64,000 bases of DNA from JAAXIE01 sp965204245. Its GTDB lineage: Bacteria; Chloroflexota; Dehalococcoidia; Lucifugimonadales; JAAXIE01. The translations under genes were made by a program, and so were the position numbers. Under the pieces are notes generated by a model, which saw nothing but the letters and a program-made list of their open reading frames with translations, was not told the DNA's origin and did not search any database. Below, one piece after another: positions 24,760 to 33,560 of this stretch; positions within the stretch are counted from its first letter, which is position 1; every line of letters begins with the position of its first letter. The stretch covers positions 186,001 to 250,000 of the forward strand of contig CBDBED010000013.1 of NCBI GenBank assembly GCA_965204245.1, in the 5' to 3' direction.

Positions 24760-25971
24760 CTACGGCCCGAATTTCAGGAGTTTTCCGGCATGGGCTGTCG
24801 CCAACATCATTACATCAGTGGCTGGGAAGGTTCCCAGGGGACCTCCGGCACAGTCACGCTCGGAAAAAGCATCCACCCCTTCCCCCCTCGTCCATTTAGA
24901 GCGCAACAGAAAGGGAACGGGATGCCAGCTATGGGCGGCCATTATGGCAGGCGTGGAATGGTCCCCAGCTACTATCAGTACGTCCGGGTCCAAGTCTAAG
25001 AGGTCGGGTATGTGCCGGTCCAGCGCCTCCAATGTTTCCACCTTGCCCTTGAAGTTGCCGTCCTCCCCGGCAGCGTCGGCGGGCTTGTAGTGCAGGAAGA
25101 AGAAGTCGTGCTCGTGATAATGCTCCCGCAGAGTGTAGACCTCATCGGTAAAGGTGCTGCCCGTCGGCATGACCCGCATGCCGGCGATAGACGCTAGACC
25201 GCGATACATGGGATAAGCGGCGATAGCCCCGGGGTTCAGGCAAAAGGCATCACCCATAGGGGGCAGGTGGGGCAACTGAGAGAAGCCACGCAGCATGATC
25301 ATGTTGGCCCGATGCCGTTCCGAGAGCATTCTGGCCGCTGTGTCGACGAACTCGCGCACAGCCGAGGCGGTCCTCGCACCGTCCGGCGAGAGGGCCTGTG
25401 CTTCCAACGGAGGGACCCCTGTCTGCTGCGGGTCAGTCTCGCAGACCTGATCGCTCAGGCCGGTACCTCGCAGATGCAGGACGAACCGGTAGTCCTGCAC
25501 CGGGTACACGGTTGCCTCCACGCCGTCCAGTGTTATGTCTTGCAGCATGTGGCACAGCGGGGCGCTCTCCGATGTGGGGATCCGGCCCGCGCGACGGTCC
25601 GTCAGGTTCCCGGTGCCGTCAACCGTGCAAAAGTTGCCCCTAGCCGCGACATCACCTTCCTGCAAATCGACGTCGATGCCCAGTGCCTCGAGCGCCCCCC
25701 GTCCAATCATGTATTTCACGGGGTCATAACCGAAAAGGGCTAGGTGACCGGGTCCGCTACCGGGAGCGACTCCCGGTTGAACAGGCAGTGTGAGCCCACA
25801 GGCGCTCTCTCTTGCCAAGGCATCCAGGTTGGGGATGTTAGCTGTCTCCAGCTCCGACAGGCGGGTATCCGGATGCGGGAGGCCACCGAGCCCGTCCACC
25901 ACCAGCAACAGGATTTTTGAAGACGTGGTTGCAAATGAGCCCCGCAAAGCTTCGTTGTCAATTGCGTTCAT
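24760..25971 (-). CDS. apgM: 2,3-bisphosphoglycerate-independent phosphoglycerate mutase, archaeal type
   Basis: Alkaline-phosphatase-superfamily mutase (403 residues) interconverting 3- and 2-phosphoglycerate. Seen: ILLLVVDGLGGLPHP near 18-32 (metal Asp), QPGVAPGSGPGHLALFGYDP near 64-83 with the nucleophile Ser, GRGALEALG, and late metal ligands DFFFLHYKPAD and VAGDHSTPA. This is the archaeal-type ApgM rather than GpmI, as also found in some Chloroflexota. It sits between pgk and tpiA with very short gaps (2 bases to tpiA), so it is co-translated with them. Confidence 0.93.
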   Translation of the reverse strand: MNAIDNEALRGSFATTSSKILLLVVDGLGGLPHPDTRLSELETANIPNLDALARESACGLTLPVQPGVAPGSGPGHLALFGYDPVKYMIGRGALEALGIDVDLQEGDVAARGNFCTVDGTGNLTDRRAGRIPTSESAPLCHMLQDITLDGVEATVYPVQDYRFVLHLRGTGLSDQVCETDPQQTGVPPLEAQALSPDGARTASAVREFVDTAARMLSERHRANMIMLRGFSQLPHLPPMGDAFCLNPGAIAAYPMYRGLASIAGMRVMPTGSTFTDEVYTLREHYHEHDFFFLHYKPADAAGEDGNFKGKVETLEALDRHIPDLLDLDPDVLIVAGDHSTPAIMAAHSWHPVPFLLRSKWTRGEGVDAFSERDCAGGPLGTFPATDVMMLATAHAGKLLKFGP

Positions 25972-26001
25972 GATATGCGTATACCTCTATAACTGGTGCT
26001 C

Positions 26002-27192
26002 TCATGCCTCGGGCAGGGCTGCGATCCCAGGTAGTTCCTTGCCTTCCAAGTACTCCAGGGCCGCGCCTCCACCCGTGGAAACATGGGTGATTCTGTCACT
26101 CAACCCAAAGGTCTCAACCACCTCAGCGGTAGAACCGCCTCCGACAATCGAGATGGCATTGCTGGCGGCTACGGCTTGGGCGACCCGCTCTGTTCCGGGT
26201 CTGAACGGAGTCCGCTCGAACACTCCCATGGGGCCGTTCCACACGATTGTCTTACAGTCGGTTAAAGCCTCTGCATAGGCAGAAGCAGTCTGTGGACCGA
26301 TGTCGAATACACTGAGACCCGAAGGGACGGAGTGGGAGCTAGAGATCTGGGGCTGGGAGTCCTCTTCCAAGCTAGCGGCGACGGTCACGTCCGAGGGTAG
26401 AAATACCTTCATTCCCTCCGCGGAGGCTCGCTGCAGAAACGAAGAGGCATATTCCAGCCTATCCTCTTCGACCATGGAAGCACCGACGTCATAGCCTTGG
26501 GCCTTGAGGAACGTGGAGGCCATAGCTCCGCCGATGCAAACCCGGTCCACCTTGCCCAGCAGGTTGTCCAGCAGAGTAATCTTGTCGCTCACCTTGGCCC
26601 CGCCCAACAACGCCCCCACGGGTTTCTCTGGCGATGCTAGGGCCCTGTCCAAATATTCGATTTCGCGTTGTAGTAGCATACCCGCACAGCTGGGTACGTG
26701 TTGGGATATGCCAACAGTGGAGGCATGGGCGCGGTGTGCCACAGCAAAAGCGTCCATAACGAACAGGTCGGCCGCGGAGGCTAGCTGCTGGGCAAAGACA
26801 GAATCGTTAGCCTCCTCTTCAGCGTGGAAGCGCAGATTCTCCAGTAGCAGCACATCGCCCGATGCCATACTGGCAACGGCATGCGACACGCTGTCTCCCA
26901 AGCATTGGTCCGCTGAGGTCACATTCGACCCCAACAAGATTCCCAACCGGTCTCCTACAGGCCAGAGGCGCAGTTCCTCGACGACCTTGCCTCCCGGGCG
27001 CCCCAAGTGAGAGCAGAGGATGGTCTTGGCCCCTTGCTCTCGCAGATATTCGATGGTGGGAAGGGTCTGTCGCAGGCGGTGGTCATAGGAAGCGATGTGC
27101 TCGCGGCCTTGCTCAATAGGGACATTGAAGTCGACCCTAACCAGCACACGCTTGTCCCGCGCATCCATGTCTTGGAGGCGTCGCTTAGCCAA
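26002..27192 (-). CDS. pgk: phosphoglycerate kinase
   Basis: Glycolytic kinase (396 residues) making ATP from 1,3-bisphosphoglycerate. Seen: KRVLVRVDFNVPIEQG near 13-28, ILCSHLGRPGGK near 58, LLENLRFHAEE, GALLGGAKVSDK and the C-terminal VGGGSTAEVVE and THVSTGGGAALEYLEG. TTG start at 27192 follows CGGAGGAG and overlaps the end of the prenyl-synthase-like gene by 8 bases. Confidence 0.96.
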   Translation of the reverse strand: MAKRRLQDMDARDKRVLVRVDFNVPIEQGREHIASYDHRLRQTLPTIEYLREQGAKTILCSHLGRPGGKVVEELRLWPVGDRLGILLGSNVTSADQCLGDSVSHAVASMASGDVLLLENLRFHAEEEANDSVFAQQLASAADLFVMDAFAVAHRAHASTVGISQHVPSCAGMLLQREIEYLDRALASPEKPVGALLGGAKVSDKITLLDNLLGKVDRVCIGGAMASTFLKAQGYDVGASMVEEDRLEYASSFLQRASAEGMKVFLPSDVTVAASLEEDSQPQISSSHSVPSGLSVFDIGPQTASAYAEALTDCKTIVWNGPMGVFERTPFRPGTERVAQAVAASNAISIVGGGSTAEVVETFGLSDRITHVSTGGGAALEYLEGKELPGIAALPEA

Positions 27193-28012
27193 GGCTCTCC
27201 TCCGCTCCAGCCCATCGCTCCAAGAAGTCTAAGGTTGTCTCCCTCACATTCAGCAAGGCAAGGCGCTTTCTTGCCTCATACATCTTATGTTGAGCGATGG
27301 CATGCAGGCCGTCTGCATTGGGGTGGTATGTTGGAATGTCCCTGCGTATCTGCAGGGCTACTCCCAAGTCTGAGCCGCACTGATGCAAGGCCTCCCGGGT
27401 TTCGTTGGTACTGCCCGCAATCAACCCTCCCAATCCTGCTGCGCAGCCCATGAGAGAGCCCGTCTTCAATTCCGCCACTGCGACATATTCATCGATGCTT
27501 GAGCCGTCCGCTGTTGAGGAAAGTTGCAAGTGAAGGCCTTCGCAGGTGCGGGCACAAGCATGATCCAGCACTCGCAGTGCGCTTAGGACAGTCTCATCGT
27601 CACAACCGTGGCCTGTAAGCTGTGTAATCGCGAGTCGTGCCTTCGCATGCAGGCCGTCCCCTGCGTTAATGGCCTGGCCTGAACCCCAGCGCCCTTCAAT
27701 ACAGGAGTTCGCGCCCGTCACTTGGTTCCCCGGCGCATCTATACGACCGTGAACCACAAACTGAAGATGGGCCAATTCAACTGCTGCTGCCGTTGGCAGG
27801 GCTCTGCGGTATTCTCCTGACAAGGCCTCGCAGACCATGAGACACAGAATCCCCCGAGGGCGGTCAGAATGCCCGGCGTCCTCTGCGCCGGGCCCGCTGC
27901 CCACTTGCATAGACAGCATACTGCTCAGAAGTTGCACGGGGCTGGCCACCGCGCGCTCCATCTCGGCCTGCAGGTCCGTCTGGATTCGGTCTACCAGTGA
28001 ACCGCTCACCAC
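27185..28012 (-). CDS. polyprenyl synthase-like protein lacking the catalytic Asp-rich motifs
   Basis: A 275-residue all-alpha protein of the trans-isoprenyl diphosphate synthase fold. The alignment markers GRWGSGQAINAGDGLHA and ELKTGSLMGCAAGLGG are clear. The first Asp-rich motif (DDxxD in active enzymes) reads VVHGRID and the second reads IRRDIP, so most metal-binding Asp are gone. It is probably inactive as a synthase and may be a regulatory partner of an active synthase, like known non-catalytic subunits, or a decaying gene. I take GTG 28012, overlapping the tsaC stop (TAGTG); a longer frame to 28054 runs into tsaC. It overlaps pgk by 8 bases. Confidence 0.75.
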   Translation of the reverse strand: MVSGSLVDRIQTDLQAEMERAVASPVQLLSSMLSMQVGSGPGAEDAGHSDRPRGILCLMVCEALSGEYRRALPTAAAVELAHLQFVVHGRIDAPGNQVTGANSCIEGRWGSGQAINAGDGLHAKARLAITQLTGHGCDDETVLSALRVLDHACARTCEGLHLQLSSTADGSSIDEYVAVAELKTGSLMGCAAGLGGLIAGSTNETREALHQCGSDLGVALQIRRDIPTYHPNADGLHAIAQHKMYEARKRLALLNVRETTLDFLERWAGAEESLG

Positions 28013-28623
28013 TACTCCGCACCTGCTGCCATGAAGGACTCGATCTCCTCCCACGGAATAGCCCCCGCCCGTACCAGAGTCGGACGAGCACCGCTAACGT
28101 CCACGATTGTGGAGGAGACGCCCACCGCACATGCGCCATCGTCCAGGACCATGTCGCAGGATATGCCAAGCTGTTCGCGCACTTGTTCAGGCGTTTCCGG
28201 ATCGGGCCCGCCCGTCACGTTGGCACTTGTGCCAGTCACTGGACGCCCTAGCGCATCTATGAGACTTTGGGCCAAGGGATGATTCGGTACGCGTACTGCC
28301 ACAGTTTTCTGCCCGCCAGTGACCGAGTCCGACACCGCTGCCGCTTTGGGCACGATGACGGTCAGGGACCCAGGCCAGAACCTCTTGCCCAGTGCTACAG
28401 CTATTGGGGGCACATTTGACGCAGCCTGTTCCAGCATTCCGGGGTCGGAAAGGAGAAGGGGCAAGCCCATATTCGGGGGCCTGTGTTTGGCGCGGAACAC
28501 ACGTTGCACGGCCCGCGAGTTGAAGGGGTCTGCTCCCAATGCATATAGCGTGTCCGTAGGGAAGGCTACCAAGCCTCCCTGACGCAATCGCTCTGCTGCC
28601 CGCTGTATCAGATCTTCCGACAA
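28012..28623 (-). CDS. tsaC: L-threonylcarbamoyladenylate synthase (Sua5/YrdC/YwlC family)
   Basis: Makes threonylcarbamoyl-AMP, the precursor of the universal t6A37 tRNA modification. Seen: GGLVAFPTDTLYALGAD near 16-32, AKHRPPNMGLPLLL near 45-58, FWPGSLTVIVPK near 83 and VTGTSANVTGGP near 130. 203 residues: the YrdC domain alone without the Sua5 C-terminal domain. Start is TTG at 28623. It is the first gene of the long minus operon that runs to hflX, so tRNA modification (tsaC, miaA), glycolysis and lysine genes are co-transcribed. Confidence 0.92.
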   Translation of the reverse strand: MSEDLIQRAAERLRQGGLVAFPTDTLYALGADPFNSRAVQRVFRAKHRPPNMGLPLLLSDPGMLEQAASNVPPIAVALGKRFWPGSLTVIVPKAAAVSDSVTGGQKTVAVRVPNHPLAQSLIDALGRPVTGTSANVTGGPDPETPEQVREQLGISCDMVLDDGACAVGVSSTIVDVSGARPTLVRAGAIPWEEIESFMAAGAE

Positions 28624-28680
28624 CCCCTGTCTCGCGGCTGGGACTACAGTCCGGATTATCGCCGTTACCCAGCTTGACCG

Positions 28681-28689
28681 AGTATAGCA
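28681..28689 (-). promoter_or_regulatory. extended -10 promoter of the tsaC-hflX operon
   Basis: On the minus strand TGCTATACT reads from 28689 to 28681, an extended -10 element. The -35 region is weak. The tsaC start is 58 bases downstream. Confidence 0.55.
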
Positions 28690-28748
28690 TGGGTGCTAAC
28701 TTGGGTCGAGTTTATGAACTTGTTCTCTGTCCTTCCACATCCTACCCC

Positions 28749-28776
28749 TTGTAGTGGCCCTGATAGATGCTACAAT
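28749..28776 (+). promoter_or_regulatory. guaA promoter, near-leaderless
   Basis: TTGTAG at 28749-28754, 16-base spacer, TACAAT at 28771-28776, with TGC directly before the -10 (28768-28770). The ATG is only 11 bases after the -10, so the mRNA would have almost no leader. Confidence 0.6.
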
Positions 28777-28786
28777 AACCTGTACC

Positions 28787-30448
28787 ATGACTGAACGACC
28801 TACAGACTCTGGTAGAAGGGTATCCACCAGCGACCACCTCGAAGTTTCCGCCTACTTGGAAATCGCCCAAGAAAGGGCCGGCACTCCTCACGAGGCAGGG
28901 GATTCGGCTGGCGCCCATGGCGTCGTGGTCGTGGACTTTGGCTCCCAGTACAGCCGTCTGATAGCGCGCCGGGTGCGGGAGATGCAGGTCTACTGCGCTG
29001 TGGTGCCCCCCACCGCCTCTTGGGATGAAGTGGCAGAGGCAAGGCCCCGGGGCATCATCCTTTCGGGAGGCCCGGCCTCGGTGTACGACGATGGAGCCCC
29101 AATGCCTCCAGCTTGGGTTTACCAACATGGTCTGCCCATCCTAGGAATCTGCTACGGCACCCAAGCCTTGGTGCAACAACTCGGCGGGAGGGTCGATCCC
29201 GCTGATGCCCGGGAGTATGGGCATGCCCTGTTGCACCAGAACGAATGCGATGCGCCTATTTTCAACAGCCTGCCCACGTCTATGCCGGTGTGGATGAGCC
29301 ATTCCGACCAGATCGTGGAGCTTCCTCCTGGGTTCCGGTCCCTCGCCTACACCGACAGTTCGCCCATGGCCGCCATCTCCAACGGAGGCAACATTCTGGG
29401 CCTGCAGTTCCATCCAGAGGTGGTCCACACTGACAACGGCAAGACGATCCTGGAGAACTTCCTCTTTGCCGTTTGCAACTGTGATGCCAAGTGGACCCCG
29501 GACAACTTCATCGACCAGTCTGTACAGGCTGTCCGTGAGCAGGTCGGTTCAGGCAAGGTAATCTGCGCCCTGTCGGGTGGAGTGGATTCAGCGGTCACAG
29601 CAGCCCTGATTCATGAGGCTATCGGTAACCAGCTTACCTCGATCTTCGTGAACAACGGACTGATGAGGCGCGAAGAGCCGGAGCGGGTGCTGGATACCTT
29701 CCAGAACAAACTCAAGCTGAATATGCTTTACGTGGACGCTTCAGACCGGTTCCTCCGCCGGCTGGAAGGCGTCATTGATCCCGAGGAGAAGCGCAAAGTT
29801 GTAGGGGAGGAGTTCATCCGGGTGTTCGAGGAGTCGGCCGCCGAGCTGGGGGACACCGAGTACCTCGCCCAAGGCACGCTCTACCCGGACGTCATTGAAA
29901 GCCAGACACCGGGAAACACCGCCTCTGCGAAGATCAAGACTCACCACAACGTTGGAGGCCTTCCTGAACACATGACTTTGAAGCTGGTGGAGCCTCTTCG
30001 CGACCTCTTCAAGGATGAAGTCCGTGATGTGGGCTTGGCCTTGGGCTTGCCCCCTGAGGTGGTCTACCGCCAGCCTTTCCCTGGGCCAGGCTTAGCCATA
30101 AGGGTTATCGGGGAAGTGACGGCCGATAAACTGGAGATGCTGCGGGCGTGTGACTGGGTCGTTATAGACGAGATCAAGGGCTCTAACCTGTATCACCAGC
30201 TTTGGCAGACCTTTGCCGTGCTGACGGATACCCAGAGTGTGGGCGTCACCGGGGATTTTCGGGCCTATGGCCATGTTGCCGCTATTCGCGCCGTCACCAG
30301 CGAAGATGCCATGACCGCCGACTGGGTCCGCCTCCCTTACGAAGTGTTGTCCCGCATCTCCAACCGCATAGTCAACGAAGTCCCTGGCGTCACCCGTGTC
30401 GTCTATGACATTACCAGCAAGCCCCCGGGGACCATCGAATGGGAATAG
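28787..30448 (+). CDS. guaA: GMP synthase (glutamine-hydrolysing)
   Basis: Converts XMP to GMP using glutamine and ATP; 553 residues. Seen: class I glutamine amidotransferase domain with VVVDFGSQYSRLIARRVRE, GICYGTQALVQQLGG (nucleophile Cys) and LQFHPEVVHT (His-x-Glu), then the PP-loop ALSGGVDSAVTAALI and the dimerisation domain ending KPPGTIEWE. About 45 residues precede the amidotransferase core, more than usual, and no ribosome site precedes the ATG at 28787, so a later start is possible; the promoter just upstream fits leaderless initiation at this ATG. First gene of the purine operon. Confidence 0.95.
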   Translation: MTERPTDSGRRVSTSDHLEVSAYLEIAQERAGTPHEAGDSAGAHGVVVVDFGSQYSRLIARRVREMQVYCAVVPPTASWDEVAEARPRGIILSGGPASVYDDGAPMPPAWVYQHGLPILGICYGTQALVQQLGGRVDPADAREYGHALLHQNECDAPIFNSLPTSMPVWMSHSDQIVELPPGFRSLAYTDSSPMAAISNGGNILGLQFHPEVVHTDNGKTILENFLFAVCNCDAKWTPDNFIDQSVQAVREQVGSGKVICALSGGVDSAVTAALIHEAIGNQLTSIFVNNGLMRREEPERVLDTFQNKLKLNMLYVDASDRFLRRLEGVIDPEEKRKVVGEEFIRVFEESAAELGDTEYLAQGTLYPDVIESQTPGNTASAKIKTHHNVGGLPEHMTLKLVEPLRDLFKDEVRDVGLALGLPPEVVYRQPFPGPGLAIRVIGEVTADKLEMLRACDWVVIDEIKGSNLYHQLWQTFAVLTDTQSVGVTGDFRAYGHVAAIRAVTSEDAMTADWVRLPYEVLSRISNRIVNEVPGVTRVVYDITSKPPGTIEWE

Positions 30449-30498
30449 GTCAGAATGACGACCTCTAATGCCCTTCCCGTGGTCCCGATCCTCGTCCC

Positions 30499-31797
30499 AT
30501 GACCGATATTTTGGTGATTGGCAGCGGTGCGCGCGAGCACGCCATCGTATGGAAGTTGCGTCAGAGCAGCGCGGTCGATCGCGTGTTGGTGGCTCCCGGC
30601 AACGGTGGCACTGCCTCAGCCGCTGAGAATATCTCCGTCGGCGCAGATGACATCGACTCTCTCTTGCAAGTGGCACAAGGCCGTTCGGTGGATCTCACAG
30701 TGGTCGGGCCGGAAGTCCCGCTGGCTGCCGGCTTGGCCGATACATTCCAACAACATGGGCTCGCGGTCTTTGGCGCGACTCGGGATGCAGCCCGTTTGGA
30801 ATGGAGCAAGTCATTTGCCCGCTGCCTGACCCAAGACTTGGGCGTTCCAGGCCCCGACTTCAAAGTTTTCAACGATGCCTCTAAGGCTGAGGCCTTTCTC
30901 TCGCGGCACCAAGGGCCCGTTGTGGTGAAGGCGGACGGGCTGGCTGCTGGCAAGGGTGTCCTGTTGTGTAATGACACGGATGAGGCACTCGAGGCAGTCT
31001 ACATGTGTATGCGCGATCGTACCTTTGGCACAGCTGGGGATGTGGTGGTATTGGAGGACTGCCTCAGCGGCCCTGAAATGAGTGTGTTTGCCTTTTGCGA
31101 TGGTGAGCGCCTTTCGCCCATGGTGGCTGCCTGCGATTACAAGCGGGCTTTCGATGGCGACCAGGGTCTAAACACCGGCGGCATGGGCTGCTACACCCCA
31201 CCGCCTCAATGGACCCCGGCCATGGATGAGGAGGTACGCCGCACCATCATGCAACCGACCATCACCGCCATGGCAGAACGTGGGGCACCCTACCGTGGCG
31301 TACTCTATGCCGGTCTCATGCTGACTGACGATGAGCCCAAGCTGCTGGAGTTCAACTGCCGCCTCGGGGACCCCGAGGCTCAAGTGGTGCTCCCACTCCT
31401 CGAGGGAGACCTGCTCCCCGTTTTGCGGGCCTGTGTGGAGGGCGACATCTCCCGATGCGAGGTCAAGTGGTCCAACGAGGCGTGTGTGGGCGTGGTATTG
31501 GCGTCTGGTGGATACCCGGCTGGCTATCGTCGTGGCCTGCCTCTGGATGGGCTGAATGCCGTGGACGGGGATGTCCTCGTGTTTCACGCAGGCACGACCC
31601 TAGGCGATAATGGTGATTCGCTTTTGACCGATGGAGGACGTGTGCTGACGGTTGTAGGCCGTGGACGCGACCTGCCGTCGGCTCGCGACCGTGCATACGC
31701 CAACATTGGCAGGATCAGCTTCGAGGACTCCTATTACCGCACTGATATCGCCAAGCTGGCGTCGCATCCCCCAGAGACGCCGCTCGAGACCGCATGA
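30499..31797 (+). CDS. purD: phosphoribosylamine-glycine ligase
   Basis: ATP-grasp enzyme (432 residues) for the second step of purine synthesis, joining phosphoribosylamine and glycine. Seen: N-terminal ILVIGSGAREHAIVWKL, APGNGGTA, VVGPEVPLAAGL, KADGLAAGKGV, the GGMGCYTP stretch and EFNCRLGDPEAQVVLPLL near 285. Follows guaA by 50 bases and precedes a small acidic protein gene by 13 bases. Confidence 0.96.
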   Translation: MTDILVIGSGAREHAIVWKLRQSSAVDRVLVAPGNGGTASAAENISVGADDIDSLLQVAQGRSVDLTVVGPEVPLAAGLADTFQQHGLAVFGATRDAARLEWSKSFARCLTQDLGVPGPDFKVFNDASKAEAFLSRHQGPVVVKADGLAAGKGVLLCNDTDEALEAVYMCMRDRTFGTAGDVVVLEDCLSGPEMSVFAFCDGERLSPMVAACDYKRAFDGDQGLNTGGMGCYTPPPQWTPAMDEEVRRTIMQPTITAMAERGAPYRGVLYAGLMLTDDEPKLLEFNCRLGDPEAQVVLPLLEGDLLPVLRACVEGDISRCEVKWSNEACVGVVLASGGYPAGYRRGLPLDGLNAVDGDVLVFHAGTTLGDNGDSLLTDGGRVLTVVGRGRDLPSARDRAYANIGRISFEDSYYRTDIAKLASHPPETPLETA

Positions 31798-31810
31798 TGA
31801 AGGGAGCGCC

Positions 31811-32350
31811 ATGATGGAGTGGGCCGACGACCTCCGCAATTTCCGCGAGTCGATTGAGACTATCAGCCAGCAACGTTCAGCCGTTCCTCAGGACATGGGG
31901 GAACAAGAGCTGGAGGAGAGGCTGAGGCTGATACAGGAGGCCTTTGAAGAATTGAGGCCAGAGGCCTACTTGGCGGAGATGAATCGCATCCTCTTGGACG
32001 GACGCGGAGAACTGGAATTGTACCTCCCGTGGGATGATGAGGAAGAAGAGGATGATGAAGAGTTCGAAGCCGAGTGGGAGGAGGTGGATGATGAAGGACT
32101 GGACGACGACGATGACGAGGATGAGTTTGATGACGATGATGAGGACGACGAGGAGTTGGAAGAACAGGATGTAGCTTCTGCTATACTTGTCTGGGATGAT
32201 GGCGATGATGGTCAGTGCGAATTGGCCATTGATGTTGGCTTGGAAGACAACCGCATCTACTGGCAGGTCAACGGTGAGGACGTGCCCACCAATGACCGGG
32301 CATTGCGCGAGGCCCTGAAAAAGGCCTACACCGATGAAATCGGTATCTAA
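31811..32350 (+). CDS. highly acidic protein of unknown function in the purine operon
   Basis: A 179-residue protein I do not recognise. Residues 1-65 are predicted helical (ADDLRNFRESIETISQQRS), residues about 75-120 are almost pure Asp/Glu including long runs, and the C-terminal part (about 121-179) looks folded, with SAILVWDDGDDGQCELAIDV and NRIYWQVNGEDVPTNDRALRE. The ATG at 31811 follows GGGAGC; a longer frame runs back into purD and is rejected. Position between purD and purE is probably by co-transcription. The Asp/Glu tract could bind metal or basic partners. Confidence 0.7.
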   Translation: MMEWADDLRNFRESIETISQQRSAVPQDMGEQELEERLRLIQEAFEELRPEAYLAEMNRILLDGRGELELYLPWDDEEEEDDEEFEAEWEEVDDEGLDDDDDEDEFDDDDEDDEELEEQDVASAILVWDDGDDGQCELAIDVGLEDNRIYWQVNGEDVPTNDRALREALKKAYTDEIGI

Positions 32351-32386
32351 CCTCGTTATGTAATTCAGTGATCAGGAGGTCATGTC

Positions 32387-32845
32387 TTGCCGCGTGTAGG
32401 CATTGTGATGGGCAGCGCTTCGGATGACCCGGTGGCCCAAGAAGTGGTGAAGGTGCTGGATCAAATGGGCATCGACTACGAGGTGCGGGTGCTCTCGGCT
32501 CACCGCTCTCCCGGACGTCTGGCCACCTACGTGGAAGAGGCCCCGGAACGGGGAGTTGAGCTTTTCATTGGCTTGGCCGGAGGGTCTGCAGCCCTGCCGG
32601 GGGCCATTGCTGCATGGACCACTCTTCCCGTACTGGGAGTGCCAGTGGCCTCCAGTGAGCTCAAGGGCATCGACGCTCTCATGGCCATCGCGCAGATGCC
32701 TCCGGGCGTCCCTGTGGGCTGCATGGCCGTGGGCAACTGGGGCGCGCGCAACGCGGGTTTCATGGCGGCCTCCATCCTTGGTCTGAAGCATGAAGACATC
32801 GGGAAGGCGTATGAGGAGTACCGGCGCAAACAACGCGAAGGCTAG
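32387..32845 (+). CDS. purE: N5-carboxyaminoimidazole ribonucleotide mutase
   Basis: Class I PurE (152 residues), moving the carboxyl group to give CAIR. Seen: VGIVMGSASDDPVAQEVV near 4-21, VLSAHRSPGRL near 41 and the LAGGSAALPGAIAAWTTLPVLGVP segment. The TTG start at 32387 is fixed by a perfect AGGAGGT at 32374-32380; an ATG at 32382 would meet a stop within six codons. purK, the partner that makes N5-CAIR, is not in this window. Confidence 0.95.
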   Translation: MPRVGIVMGSASDDPVAQEVVKVLDQMGIDYEVRVLSAHRSPGRLATYVEEAPERGVELFIGLAGGSAALPGAIAAWTTLPVLGVPVASSELKGIDALMAIAQMPPGVPVGCMAVGNWGARNAGFMAASILGLKHEDIGKAYEEYRRKQREG

Positions 32846-33521
32846 TCGCCCCTTGGCGGTGCTCTGCGACTTCGACGACACCATTGCCCTACAGAACGTA
32901 GCCCAACTCCTCCTCGACCGTTTCGGGCACGGCAAGTGGCAGGAACTGCGCCAACAGTTGCGGGCGGGCGAAATCAACTTCCGGCAGTATCAAGAGCGGT
33001 CCTTCGACGCTGTCACTGCTACGCGGGAGCAGATGAGGCATCACGCGGAAGAGGAGACCATAGTCCGCGATGGCTTTCATGACTTCTTGCGGTACTGCCA
33101 AGGCGTGGGCATCCCTGTGGCCATAGCCAGCCTCGGTCTGGACTTCTACATTCAGGCTATCCTTGAACGGGAGTCGATCGCCCCCATTGCCACGTATGCC
33201 GTCGAAACCGCCTTCACCCCGGAAGGCATCAGCTACCGCTATCCGCATACATGGGACGGTTGCACCAAGTGGGGCACCTGCAAGTGTGTTGCCATCTGGG
33301 CATATCGGCGTGCCGGCTACGACATCGCTTACATAGGTGATGGGACCTCCGATTTCTGCCCGGCGTCCAAGGCCGACATGGTGTTTGCTCGCAGCCACCT
33401 CGTGGAGAAATGTGCCAGCGAGGGAGTGCCTTATTGCGAATTTGACGACTTCTACCAAGTACTCGGTCAACTGAAGGCCCGGGAGAACCGGGATCATCCG
33501 ATTGAAACTCAAGCACAATAG
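32811..33521 (+). CDS. HAD-family phosphatase (MtnX-like)
   Basis: Haloacid-dehalogenase-fold phosphatase of about 236 residues, closest in look to MtnX/phosphoserine-phosphatase-like enzymes. Seen: nucleophile motif VLCDFDDTIALQN, the cap with QYQERSFDAV, motif II IASLGLDFYI (Ser), and motif IV YIGDGTSDFCPASKADMVFA. The start is unsure: ATG 32811 overlaps purE by 35 bases; TTG 32853 or GTG 32859 after the purE stop are alternatives. Its place in a purine operon suggests a nucleotide or phosphosugar substrate, but no methionine-salvage genes are near. Confidence 0.8.
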   Translation: MRSTGANNAKASRPLAVLCDFDDTIALQNVAQLLLDRFGHGKWQELRQQLRAGEINFRQYQERSFDAVTATREQMRHHAEEETIVRDGFHDFLRYCQGVGIPVAIASLGLDFYIQAILERESIAPIATYAVETAFTPEGISYRYPHTWDGCTKWGTCKCVAIWAYRRAGYDIAYIGDGTSDFCPASKADMVFARSHLVEKCASEGVPYCEFDDFYQVLGQLKARENRDHPIETQAQ

Positions 33522-33560
33522 CGTTCAATGCTAGGTGAGCGGTGACGAGGTGAGACCCAG

